A stretch of 33,858 bases of DNA from CAYRJD01 sp964424585 (GTDB lineage Bacteria > Actinomycetota > Acidimicrobiia > Acidimicrobiales > Poriferisodalaceae), in assembly GCA_964424585.1 (NCBI GenBank), contig CAYRJD010000012.1, forward strand, positions 1 through 33,858, written 5' to 3'. Within the stretch, counting starts at the first letter, position 1, and each line of letters begins with the position of its first letter. The translations under genes and the position numbers were made by a program. This document shows, piece by piece, positions 15,875-23,967 of the stretch. The notes beneath the pieces are model-generated. The model saw only the letters and a list, made by a program, of their open reading frames with translations. It was not told the DNA's origin and searched no databases.

Positions 15875-16893
15875 CGCCGCCGCGCAGCACCACTGCAGCG
15901 CCTCGGCTGCTCACCGCGGCCGACGTGGCCGCTGCGCTGGCCGCCAAAGGCCGCGACCAAACCGGCCTGCTGGCGATGTACTCGAGCTACCTGGACGGCG
16001 TCGTCACCGACCCCGACTTGATGACGCTGCCCATCGACGACCACCTGGTTCACCGCGGCCACGGCGTGTTCGACACCGCCACGCTCGCCAACGGAAAGAT
16101 GTACCGGCTCGAGGCTCACCTCGACCGCTTCTTGCGCAGCGCTTCGCTGGCGCGCATCGCCCACCCGTGGAGTCGCGACGAGCTGCGCGCGATGGTGCTC
16201 GCCACGGCCGCCGTCTCAGGCGTGAGAGACGCGTCGGTGCGCTACTGGCTGTCGCCCGGCCCGGGCGGGTTCGGCATCTCGCCCGACGAGTGCACCGAGG
16301 CGTGCTTCTACTGCGTGCTGTTCGACCCGGCCGGCGTCATCGGCGACGCCGAAGCGATGCTCGAGCGCGGCATACCCGAAGCCACCATCGTCGACACGCC
16401 GATGAAGCCGCAGCTGCTGGCGACGATCAAGTCGACCAACTACATGCTCAACGTGCTGATGCACCTTGAGGCACTCGACAAAGGCGGCACGTTCGGCGTC
16501 CACGTCACACCCGACGGAATGCTCGCCGAAAGCTGCGTGCTCAACGTGTGCCTGGTGCTCGAAGACGAAACGCTGGTGACGCCGCCGTTCGACGGCATCT
16601 TGGCGGGAACGACCGTCGGGTCTGTGCTGCGCCTGTGCGAGAGCCACCTGGTGCGCGAGGGCTTGCTGCGCGACGCCCGCCAAGCGCCGGTCGAGGTCGC
16701 GGCGGCGTGGCGTGCCGGCATCCGCGAGATGTTCGTGTGCGGCGGCGACACCCACATTTTTCCGGTGGTCAGCTGGGATGGCACCCAGATCGGCAACGGC
16801 GAGGTCGGCCCGGTCACCAAGCGCCTCGTCGAGCTGCTAGGCGCCGAAGCAGATGGCGACGGCGCCGACCTCATCGATGTCTCCTACGTCTGA
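15871..16893 (+). CDS. Class IV pyridoxal-phosphate aminotransferase
   Basis: A 340-residue cytoplasmic PLP enzyme of fold type IV, which includes branched-chain aminotransferase, D-amino-acid aminotransferase and aminodeoxychorismate lyase. Seen: HRGHGVFDTATL (61-72), the PLP-binding lysine in LLATIKSTNYMLNVLM (Lys187), the cofactor Glu in MLAESCVLNV (Glu220) and the phosphate-binding loop GILAGTTVGSVL (242-253). Length and the STNYM pattern are closer to D-amino-acid/branched-chain-type enzymes than to PabC. The substrate is not assignable. ATG 15871 overlaps the M48 stop by four bases, with a GGAGAGG-like site nine bases upstream. The 3' end overlaps the polymerase start. Confidence 0.88.
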   Translation: MTPPRSTTAAPRLLTAADVAAALAAKGRDQTGLLAMYSSYLDGVVTDPDLMTLPIDDHLVHRGHGVFDTATLANGKMYRLEAHLDRFLRSASLARIAHPWSRDELRAMVLATAAVSGVRDASVRYWLSPGPGGFGISPDECTEACFYCVLFDPAGVIGDAEAMLERGIPEATIVDTPMKPQLLATIKSTNYMLNVLMHLEALDKGGTFGVHVTPDGMLAESCVLNVCLVLEDETLVTPPFDGILAGTTVGSVLRLCESHLVREGLLRDARQAPVEVAAAWRAGIREMFVCGGDTHIFPVVSWDGTQIGNGEVGPVTKRLVELLGAEADGDGADLIDVSYV

Positions 16894-19417
16894 GCCCAAA
16901 CCGATAGCCGACCCTCGAGCAGTCGCGACCCGGCAGCTAGCCGACGTCGCCATCACGCTCGTCGACGGCCGCTCGCTCGCCGACTTCACAGACGCGCTGA
17001 CGGCTGCTGAGGCGCTCGCCATCGACACTGAGACGGCGTTCATCGAGTCAGACAACGCCACAGACGACCCCGGCGACCTGCGCGTCATTTCGGCCGCGAC
17101 CCGCGCCGCCGACGGCGCCGAACAAGCGTGGGTGGTCGACGTCTGGAGCGTCGATGCGGCCGAGCTAGCGGAGTGTCTCGCGGCGTTGGCGACGAGCCAC
17201 GCGACGCTCAGCGACAAAGAAGGCAACCACGACGGCAACGCGCCGTGGCGCGGCGTCGCCGGCTGGAACGCCAGCTTCGACAGCGGCGTGCTGGTGCGCG
17301 CGCTCGGCCCGGCCGCGCAGCTGGTGTGGTGGGACGCGATGCTGGCCGACGCGCTCCTTCATCAGGGCGCGTCAGGTTTTGGCTTCTACCACTCTCTCGC
17401 GTGGGCGGCCGAGAGGTACCTGGGGCTGTCGATCTCAGGCAAGGGCACCACCCAGCTCAGCTACGCCGACGACAACCCGCTCACCGACGAGCAAGTGCGC
17501 TACGCCGCGCACGACGCGGTCGCGACGCTGTGGGTCGCGCACGAAGTCAGCCAACGAATAGCCGAAGCCGAGCTAGAGCAAGTGTGCGCGCTCGAACAAG
17601 ACGCCCGGCCGTTTCTTGAGCAGATGCGCGAGGCGGGGCTGCCGCTCGACTCTGACGGCTGGGAGCAAGAGCTCGAAGCAGCCCGCCACCACCGCGACCA
17701 AGTGCTGGCCCAGCTAGCGCACCTGACAGGCGGCGGCCAAGCCAACCTCTTCGGCGGCGAGATGGAGCCGTCGTTCAACCCCAACAGCGAGCAGCAGGTG
17801 CGCGACGTGCTGAACGCCCACGCCTCCGCCGAGGTCGCCGCCTACACCCGCGCCGCTTTCGGCGTCGAGCGGCCGCTCGGGCCCAACGACTCGCTCGGCG
17901 CCAGCGCGCTCGTTCACATCGGCGGCGAAATCTGCGAAACCTTGATCGCGTATCGCGACGTGCAGAAGCTGCTGTCGACCTACGGCGAAGGGCTGCGCCA
18001 GCACGTCGGCAAAGACGGCCGCATGCACCCGCAGTACCTACAGATCGTCGGCACGCACACCGGACGGCTCGCGAGCCGCAACCCGAACGCGCAAAACCTG
18101 ACGCCAAAGGTAAAGCCGTTCATTCGGGCACCGCAAGGCCGCACCTTCGTATACGCCGATCTCAACCAAGCCGAGCTGCGGTTCGCGGCGCAGGTGTCGG
18201 GCGACGAAGCGCTCACCGAGGCGTTCGCGCAAGGCCACGACATTCACCTGGCGACCGCCGAGCGGATGTTCGGCGTCGACATGGAAGCGCTGCGCGACAG
18301 CGACCCGAAGAACTACGACACGATGCGCACCAAGGCGAAACGCATCAACTTCGGCATCCTCTACGGACAGCGCGGAGCAGGGCTGGCGCGCGGGCTCACC
18401 GAAGGGGGCGTGCCGACCACCCCAGACGAAGCCGACGACCTCATCGACACCTACCTCACCGCGTATCCGGGCTTGGCGGCTTGGGTGAACGAGCGCGACC
18501 GGTTCGTCGCCGACATCGCGCACGGCGGCCACGACGTCGACTGGTCGACGACGCTGGCGCTAGATGAGAGGTGGCGCCGAGTTGAAGCCGCCCGTCGGCA
18601 GCTGCGCGAGCACCGGCGCGGCCACCACAGCGCCGAAGAGGTTCACGAGGCAGTGGCGGCCACGTCGGCGGCCGTGGTCGCCGAGCGCGGCGCGGAGGTG
18701 TCTGGGCCAGCCGAAATTTCGCTCGCCGAGACCGCGTGGTGCCTGCGGTTTCACGCGCCGGTCGTGCTCGACGCGAGCGGCGAGCCGTTCGGCTTCAGCT
18801 CGCGCACAAAGGCGAACCGTCGCCAGCAGTTCACCATCGGCACCGACGGCGTGCTGGGCGAGGCGTCGATGGTGGTGGCGATGTCGCACAAGGTCGCACC
18901 GCAGCGGGCGTGGGCGCACCTGCTGAGCGGCCTCGGCCGAGCCGTGCCGCAGCCGCCGCGAAACGCGACCAACGTCGAGCCGCCGCTGGGCCGAGCGGAA
19001 GCCTCCCGAGTGCTCGAACGGCGCGACCTGCGGCGTCAGCTGCTAGCCAGCGTCGGCACGCAGATGGGCACCGACGCGCTGCACAACGCGCTCAACCGCG
19101 GCTTGACGGTGCGCATCGAGCAGCTCGCGAACGCGTACCGCAACTCACCCATTCAGGGCGGCATCGCCGACGTGATGCTCGACGCTTACGGGTTGCTGCA
19201 CCGGCGGCTCGGCGCCTTCAACCGGGCGGTGGGCGTTCAAACGGTGCACGACAGCGTCGTGATCGAGTGCGACACCGACGAAGCGTCAGAGGTCGCCCAG
19301 GTCGTGCACCGCACGCTCGCCGACGCGATGAAGCGGTGGTGCGCGGACGTGCCCGCGGTCGTCGACACCGACGTGCGAACCAGCCTCGACGACGCCGACG
19401 TGACGCTCAGGCTTTAG
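16853..19417 (+). CDS. Family A DNA polymerase with 3'-5' exonuclease and a large internal insertion
   Basis: An 854-residue polymerase lacking the 5'-nuclease domain of Pol I. Exonuclease DEDD motifs: AIDTET (56-61), GWNASFD (137-143), YAAHD (217-221). Polymerase: TGRLASRNPNAQNL (403-416); motif A VYADLNQAELR (Asp436); motif B Arg492, Lys496, Phe500, Tyr504 in perfect O-helix spacing; NSPIQGGIAD (764-773); motif C VHDSVVIE (Asp800, with Ser at the usual Glu). Between motif B and NSPIQGG there are about 260 residues where E. coli Pol I has about 80. The extra block (about 550-740) contains a basic helical part and a FGFSSRTKANRRQQF segment. All main catalytic Asp are present, so activity is likely. 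The start may instead be ATG 16877. It overlaps the upstream gene (41 or 17 bases) and converges with the MFS gene (11-base overlap). Confidence 0.88.
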   Translation: MATAPTSSMSPTSEPKPIADPRAVATRQLADVAITLVDGRSLADFTDALTAAEALAIDTETAFIESDNATDDPGDLRVISAATRAADGAEQAWVVDVWSVDAAELAECLAALATSHATLSDKEGNHDGNAPWRGVAGWNASFDSGVLVRALGPAAQLVWWDAMLADALLHQGASGFGFYHSLAWAAERYLGLSISGKGTTQLSYADDNPLTDEQVRYAAHDAVATLWVAHEVSQRIAEAELEQVCALEQDARPFLEQMREAGLPLDSDGWEQELEAARHHRDQVLAQLAHLTGGGQANLFGGEMEPSFNPNSEQQVRDVLNAHASAEVAAYTRAAFGVERPLGPNDSLGASALVHIGGEICETLIAYRDVQKLLSTYGEGLRQHVGKDGRMHPQYLQIVGTHTGRLASRNPNAQNLTPKVKPFIRAPQGRTFVYADLNQAELRFAAQVSGDEALTEAFAQGHDIHLATAERMFGVDMEALRDSDPKNYDTMRTKAKRINFGILYGQRGAGLARGLTEGGVPTTPDEADDLIDTYLTAYPGLAAWVNERDRFVADIAHGGHDVDWSTTLALDERWRRVEAARRQLREHRRGHHSAEEVHEAVAATSAAVVAERGAEVSGPAEISLAETAWCLRFHAPVVLDASGEPFGFSSRTKANRRQQFTIGTDGVLGEASMVVAMSHKVAPQRAWAHLLSGLGRAVPQPPRNATNVEPPLGRAEASRVLERRDLRRQLLASVGTQMGTDALHNALNRGLTVRIEQLANAYRNSPIQGGIADVMLDAYGLLHRRLGAFNRAVGVQTVHDSVVIECDTDEASEVAQVVHRTLADAMKRWCADVPAVVDTDVRTSLDDADVTLRL

Positions 19418-20639
19418 CGCGCAGCACGTACTCCGAGCGCCCCGTGTGGGCGACCGCGAACGACGCCGTCGCCACGATGATCGACGCGCCCAGCAGGGCA
19501 AACATGAACCGCAAGCCGATCCACTCAGCCAGACGCCCCAGCGGATACGCCATGATGCCGAACGCCGCGAACGAGGTTTGCACCAGCGACTGCACGCGGC
19601 CCTGGTGCGTCTCATCTGACGCTCGCAGTGCTTGGCTCTGCGACAGCGCCAAGAAGCCGGTCGAGCAGCCGCCGACGACGATGACGATCGCCATCGCGGC
19701 GACGTAGTTGGGCGCAGCGCTCAGCACCAGCAGCGTCACGCCAAAACCGGTGCCGAACGTCGCCAGCAACAGCCGAGCCGACGGGCCGTCCGCGCTGCGC
19801 GCGAGCGGCAGCGAAACGCCGACCGCGCCCACGGCTGACGCGGTGGCGGCGTAGCCGACAAACTTTTCGTCAAGCCCGAACGTGCCTTCCACCAGCGCTG
19901 GCATGAACGCGATGTAGTTGAAGCCGAACGCGATCACGACCGTCGCGGTCAGCACGAGCCCTCGCAGGTACGGCGCAGCAGCGACGTACGCCACGCCGTC
20001 GGCGATCTCGCGCAGCGGGTTGCGGTGCGTCGCGCCCAGCGCTGGCTTGTCGGGCAGCGGAAACAGCAGCACCAGGCTCACCACCGAGAACGCCGATGAC
20101 ACGACGTACGCCCCGCCGATGCCGATGACGTAGACGCCAGCCAGCGTGCCCGCCAACGCCGGCGCGAACACCCGCGTGCCGCTCATCGACAGCGACTGCA
20201 GCGTGACGGCGTTGCCGACCAGGTCACGGCCGACCAGCGCCGTGGTGAACGACACTCGCGCCGGGCCGACGAGGCCAAACATCAGCCCCTGAATGCCGCC
20301 AGACACGAGCAGCATCCAAAACTGCACCACGTCGCTCAGCACCAGCAACCCCATCGCGAACGAAGCGACGGTCAGCACTGCTTGGCCGACGATCATCAGC
20401 CGACGGCGACGCCACCGGTCGGCCGCCGCGCCGCCCAGCGGCGTGGAGACGAGCAGCGCCAGCCCGAACACGAAGTAGACGAGCCCCAAGCTGCCCTCGC
20501 GTTCGGTCAAGTCCCACGCCAACAGCCCGCGCAAGAGAAACTGCATTTGCACCGCGATGAAGCTGAACGTGGTGCTCCACCAGAGTGCTCTGAACGCCGG
20601 GATCGCCATGGAAGCAAATCTCGACGTCGGGGCGCTCAC
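19407..20639 (-). CDS. MFS transporter, EntS/MFS_3-like efflux type
   Basis: A 410-residue protein with about 12 membrane helices. The first half has FRALWWSTTFSFIAVQMQFL and the loop signature GGAAADRWRRRRLM near residues 68-82, a layout typical of the MFS_3 group that exports small molecules such as siderophores or drugs. GPARVSFTTALVGRDLVGNAVTLQS is the family's central conserved stretch. The cargo is unknown. Starts at GTG 20639, 25 bases after the alpha/beta hydrolase stop, and is the last gene of a minus-strand operon. Its final codons overlap the convergent polymerase gene by 11 bases, leaving no room for a separate terminator. Confidence 0.85.
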   Translation of the reverse strand: MSAPTSRFASMAIPAFRALWWSTTFSFIAVQMQFLLRGLLAWDLTEREGSLGLVYFVFGLALLVSTPLGGAAADRWRRRRLMIVGQAVLTVASFAMGLLVLSDVVQFWMLLVSGGIQGLMFGLVGPARVSFTTALVGRDLVGNAVTLQSLSMSGTRVFAPALAGTLAGVYVIGIGGAYVVSSAFSVVSLVLLFPLPDKPALGATHRNPLREIADGVAYVAAAPYLRGLVLTATVVIAFGFNYIAFMPALVEGTFGLDEKFVGYAATASAVGAVGVSLPLARSADGPSARLLLATFGTGFGVTLLVLSAAPNYVAAMAIVIVVGGCSTGFLALSQSQALRASDETHQGRVQSLVQTSFAAFGIMAYPLGRLAEWIGLRFMFALLGASIIVATASFAVAHTGRSEYVLRAKA

Positions 20640-20664
20640 TAGGTCACGCTAGTTTCACCGCGCC

Positions 20665-21480
20665 TCATCTACTTGACAAAAAAGCAGCCAGCACCTCGTT
20701 GAAGCGCTCGGGTTGCTCTTGGTTGGCGAGGTGACCCGCGTCGGCGATGAACTCGAGGCGAGCACCTCCGATGCCCTCAGCCAGTCGCTGCGACGCGCGA
20801 GGCGGAGTGACGACGTCGTGCTCGCCGACCACCACCAGCGTCGGCGCGGCGATGCCGCCGAGCTGCGGCACGTGGTCGGCTTGCGCCATCGACCAGCACG
20901 CCCAGCGATAGGCGGGCATTCGGATCGACGCCACCATCATCTGGGCGACCTCAGCGCGCAGCTCATCTGACGCACCGTCACTGACGAGCAGCTGCGACCT
21001 GCTCGCGGCAAACGCTTCCGGGCCCAGCTCGACGAAGCCGTCGGCTCGTGCGCGCATCGCGTCGGCGGTGTCGGGTCGACCGCCAGCGCCGCCGCTCGAG
21101 TCGGCGAGCGTGAGCGAGGCCACCAGCTGCGGCTCATCGAGCGCGAGGCGCGTCGCGATCACGCCGCCCCACGACACGCCCAGCACGTCAACCGCCTCTT
21201 CCTCGCCTGCGACGTAACGAGCGAGGTCGGCGGCCGAGCGCGCCCAACCGGCTACGCCAGGTGCGTCGGGCGGGTCGGCCGAGTGCCGGTAGCCGGGCGC
21301 GTCCCACGCCACCAGTCGCCGCTCCGTGGCCGCGGCCAGCGGCAGCTGGCACAAGAACGCGTCGGCGTTGCTGCCGATGCCATGCAGGCACAGCAGCACC
21401 GGCGCGTCGGGCTCGCCTGCGGTCCAATACGCCGTGTCTCCGTGTCGCTCCCAGCGGACCGATGCGGCGCGCTCGTTCAC
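20665..21480 (-). CDS. Alpha/beta hydrolase (3-oxoadipate enol-lactonase-like)
   Basis: A 271-residue hydrolase with an intact triad: nucleophile Ser103 in LGVSWGGV, Asp222 in VVGEHDVVTPP, and His250 in ADAGHLANQEQPERF. The oxyanion loop is LCLHGIGSNAD (30-40). The C-terminal GHxxxxExPexF pattern is common in meta-cleavage hydrolases, enol-lactonases and haloperoxidase-like enzymes, so the substrate is open. It starts at GTG 21480, embedded in a 17-base direct repeat that duplicates the ribosome-binding site and start. The neighbouring SMP-30 lactonase-like protein, Nudix hydrolase and exporter suggest a small-molecule handling operon. Confidence 0.85.
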   Translation of the reverse strand: MNERAASVRWERHGDTAYWTAGEPDAPVLLCLHGIGSNADAFLCQLPLAAATERRLVAWDAPGYRHSADPPDAPGVAGWARSAADLARYVAGEEEAVDVLGVSWGGVIATRLALDEPQLVASLTLADSSGGAGGRPDTADAMRARADGFVELGPEAFAASRSQLLVSDGASDELRAEVAQMMVASIRMPAYRWACWSMAQADHVPQLGGIAAPTLVVVGEHDVVTPPRASQRLAEGIGGARLEFIADAGHLANQEQPERFNEVLAAFLSSR

Positions 21481-21517
21481 GCGACCTGTTCCTTCACGCG
21501 ACCTGTTCTCTCACGCG
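21476..21517. repeat. 17-base direct repeat duplicating a translation start
   Basis: Copies at 21476-21492 and 21493-21509 and a partial third at 21510-21517. On the minus strand each full copy carries CAGG and a GTG. The copies form two six-codon mini-frames (GTG at 21514 and 21497), each ending in a TGA that overlaps the next GTG, with the hydrolase GTG 21480 last in the chain. Confidence 0.75.
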
Positions 21518-21525
21518 GCGGGCGC

Positions 21526-22344
21526 CTACACCCGCGCCAGCGGCGTCGGCAGGCCCGCGACCGGCGCGCGGGTGCGGAAGATGCAGCCGCCCGCCGACGT
21601 CGCGCCGCCGGTGACGATGTAGAGGTCACGCCCGTCGGCGCCGCCGAAGCAGAGGCTGGTGACCATCGGGTCGTCGACCGCGATTGTCACGTCGGCCGTG
21701 CCGTCAGGTGAGAACCGCTGAACGCAGCCGCCCTCCGCCATCGCGACCCAAACGCCACCTTCGACGTCAACCGCGAGGCCGTCGGGTATCTGCGCCGAAC
21801 GCACAAACTCCCGCTTGTTGGTCACCGCATCGCCATCGACGTCGCTCACCCACACCCGGCCCGGGATGCTGTCGCTGTGGTACAGGCGCGTGCCGTCGGG
21901 TGAGAAGCCGATGCCGTTGGTAAGCCGGACGCCGTCGTAGAGCTGCGTCGCGGCGCCGTCGAGCTCGATCCGGTACAGCTCGCCGGGCACGTTCGTCGCC
22001 GTCTCGTCGAACGGGTCGGTGCGCAAGCAGCCGACGTAGACCCGACCGGCAGCGTCGGTGTGCAGGTCGTTGAAGCCACCCACTCCCGGGTCGAACAGCA
22101 CCCGCACGTCGCCGTCCCGCACGTGCTGAACGTTGCGTCCGCTGACCACCAGGCCGTCGTCGGCGTGGAACGTCATGCCGCCGACGCCGCGCCGCTTGGG
22201 GATCACCACCTCGATGTCGCCGCTCGGCGTGCGGCGGCGCACCCCGCCGTTGGGCACGTCGGAGAAGTAGAGGTTGTCGTGCTCGTCGACCCGGGGGCCC
22301 TCGATCAGCCCCCAGCCGCTGCTCAGCAGTTCAAGTTCGGCCAC
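21526..22344 (-). CDS. SMP-30/gluconolactonase-type six-bladed propeller protein
   Basis: A 272-residue cytoplasmic protein of the SGL family, whose characterised members hydrolyse sugar or other lactones with a single divalent metal. Seen ligand candidates: Glu15 in GLIEGPRVDEHDNLYFSDV, Asn143 in RLTNGIGFSPDGTRLYHSDS and Asp188 in IPDGLAVDVEGGVWVA, in the canonical order. The C-terminus TSLCFGGADGRDLYIVTG is the usual closing blade. Substrate unknown. GTG 22344 is preceded by AGAGAGG at good spacing, an unusually clear ribosome-binding site for this window. It lies 17 bases after the Nudix gene in the same operon. A second, diverged SMP-30 protein lies at 27011-27934. Confidence 0.88.
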   Translation of the reverse strand: MAELELLSSGWGLIEGPRVDEHDNLYFSDVPNGGVRRRTPSGDIEVVIPKRRGVGGMTFHADDGLVVSGRNVQHVRDGDVRVLFDPGVGGFNDLHTDAAGRVYVGCLRTDPFDETATNVPGELYRIELDGAATQLYDGVRLTNGIGFSPDGTRLYHSDSIPGRVWVSDVDGDAVTNKREFVRSAQIPDGLAVDVEGGVWVAMAEGGCVQRFSPDGTADVTIAVDDPMVTSLCFGGADGRDLYIVTGGATSAGGCIFRTRAPVAGLPTPLARV

Positions 22345-22361
22345 GTCAAACCTCTCTCTCG

Positions 22362-22991
22362 TCAGCGAACGTCGAGCGGGTGCCCGACGCGCGAAAACAA
22401 GTCTTCCAGCATTCGCAGCGTGAGGCCCCAGACGACCAGTGGCCCGTCGGGGCTGTCGATCTGAATGCCGGGAAATCGCATGCCTTCATAGCCGCTCGGC
22501 CGGTAGTCGATGAAGCGCGTGCGGTCGGCGAGCTCGGCCATCGGCACCCACAGGGCCTGCGCGACCTCGTAGTTGGGAACCGGCGCGGGCGCGTCGTGCG
22601 CGAGCCAGCACACGTGCGGGGTCACTCGCATCGGGCCGCGCTTCGCGCGAGGCCGTCCCTCGACGTCGCTCAACCGGCCCAGCAGCTGGCTGTGCGACAA
22701 GTCGATGCCGACCTCTTCGGCCGTCTCGCGCACGGCGGTGCTCCACGAGGTGTCGTCACCCGGATCGGTGCGGCCGCCCGGAAACGCCATGTGCCCCGAC
22801 CACGGGTCAGCCGGATGCTTGGCCCGTTCGATGAACAGAGCTTCGACGCCGTCGGGGCCGTCGCGCATGACCGTCGCGACCGCGGCGGTGACGTGCGCAT
22901 ACGGCGGTGCAAAACCATCGAGCAGCCTTTCGGCTAGCCGCTGAGGCACGAACGCGTCTTGCACGACCGATGAGACTAGGGCTGAACTCAC
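22362..22991 (-). CDS. Nudix hydrolase, coenzyme A pyrophosphatase-like (YeaB/NUDT7 type)
   Basis: A 209-residue Nudix enzyme. GHMAFPGGRTDPGDDTSW (66-83) followed by TAVRETAEEVGID (85-97) has the spacing of the CoA-pyrophosphatase subgroup, with the metal-binding REXXEEXG intact. An upstream AKHPADPWSG matches the same group. Members split CoA or related diphosphates into 3'-phosphoadenylate and phosphopantetheine, but other nucleotides are possible. The start is GTG 22991, overlapping the TAG of the transporter by one base (TAGTG); the open frame further upstream is antisense-type noise over the transporter. It is part of the minus-strand operon. Confidence 0.88.
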   Translation of the reverse strand: MSSALVSSVVQDAFVPQRLAERLLDGFAPPYAHVTAAVATVMRDGPDGVEALFIERAKHPADPWSGHMAFPGGRTDPGDDTSWSTAVRETAEEVGIDLSHSQLLGRLSDVEGRPRAKRGPMRVTPHVCWLAHDAPAPVPNYEVAQALWVPMAELADRTRFIDYRPSGYEGMRFPGIQIDSPDGPLVVWGLTLRMLEDLFSRVGHPLDVR

Positions 22992-23938
22992 TAACGCCTC
23001 TTCGCCGCGGCAGGCGTGCGAATGACCATCGCCACCGACGCCAGCACCACCGCTCCGCCGACGAACTGCGCGAACGTCAGCGGCTCGTCGTGAATGACCC
23101 ACGCCAGCCCGACCGCCACGATGTGCATCGCCAGCACGTAGAGGCTGCTGCGGGCGACCTCGAAGTGCCCGTGGCACCACGTCATCAGCACGTGACCGAA
23201 GATGCCGGTGACGAACGCGACGATGGCGATCCACAGCCAATCCAGCCCGCCGAACGAGCCGAAGTCGCGCAGCTCAAGCCAGAAGATGCTCGGCGGCACT
23301 GCCGCGACGAACGACCAGATGTTGATGCCCGCCATCCACTCGATCGGGTCGACCGCGCCGGCCGTCTGCGCGACACGGGTGAGCACGAAGTAGACGCTGA
23401 ACGTCAGCACCGACGCCACGCCCAGCAGCAGCCCGAACGGGCTCGCCCGCAGCTCGCCGCCCGCGCCGGCGACGACCATCACCGCGCCCGCGACGCCGAC
23501 CAGCGTGAAGGCGAGCTGCCGCAAGCTGACCCGGTCGCCGAAGATCGGACCCACAAACAGCAGCAGCAACGCAGGCTGCACCGCCATCATCACCGACAGC
23601 ACCGAGATCGTCACCTGCTGCACCGCGGCGAAGACGAACACCATGTTGATGCCGAACGACAGGCCGGGCCACGCGGTGCGCCACAGCACGCTGGCCCGCA
23701 GGTGCTTGCCTCGCAACGCCAGCACGCCGAGCAGCAGCGGGCTGGAGATGCCGAACCTGATCAACGCGCTCACCATCGGGTTGGCGGTGAGCAGCTTCGA
23801 CACCGGCGGCCCGACGCCCCAGCTGACGACGACGAGACCCATCACCAGCAGCGGCAGCGCCGCGTGAGTTGAGGGTCGCTCTGTCTCTGGTGCGAACTCT
23901 GGTGCCAGCTTTGGTGCGAGAGTTGCTGCTGGCTGCAC
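22991..23938 (-). CDS. EAMA/DMT-family transporter
   Basis: A 315-residue membrane protein with about ten hydrophobic helices arranged as two EAMA repeats. The first begins LLVMGLVVVSWGVGPPVSKLL (the GxxxP motif of the family) and the second begins GLLLGVASVLTFSVYFVLTRVA. A closing segment DEPLTFAQFVGGAVVLASVAMV is typical of drug/metabolite exporters such as RhaT/YdcZ-like proteins. The substrate is unknown. The N-terminus has a short repeated LAPKLAPEFAPE before the first helix. GTG 23938 lies 29 bases after the nitroreductase stop, and its stop overlaps the Nudix start. Confidence 0.85.
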   Translation of the reverse strand: MQPAATLAPKLAPEFAPETERPSTHAALPLLVMGLVVVSWGVGPPVSKLLTANPMVSALIRFGISSPLLLGVLALRGKHLRASVLWRTAWPGLSFGINMVFVFAAVQQVTISVLSVMMAVQPALLLLFVGPIFGDRVSLRQLAFTLVGVAGAVMVVAGAGGELRASPFGLLLGVASVLTFSVYFVLTRVAQTAGAVDPIEWMAGINIWSFVAAVPPSIFWLELRDFGSFGGLDWLWIAIVAFVTGIFGHVLMTWCHGHFEVARSSLYVLAMHIVAVGLAWVIHDEPLTFAQFVGGAVVLASVAMVIRTPAAAKRR

Positions 23939-23967
23939 CCGCCAGACGCGGGGTTCGACGCGGAGGT

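Noticed and set aside
22992..23240. Extended Nudix N-terminus inside the transporter gene
   Set aside because: Low-complexity Arg-rich translation; the TAGTG junction gives a natural start at 22991.
22907..23872. Open frame antisense to the EAMA transporter
   Set aside because: Shadow of the transporter, with His/Arg/Asp-rich translation and no recognisable domain.
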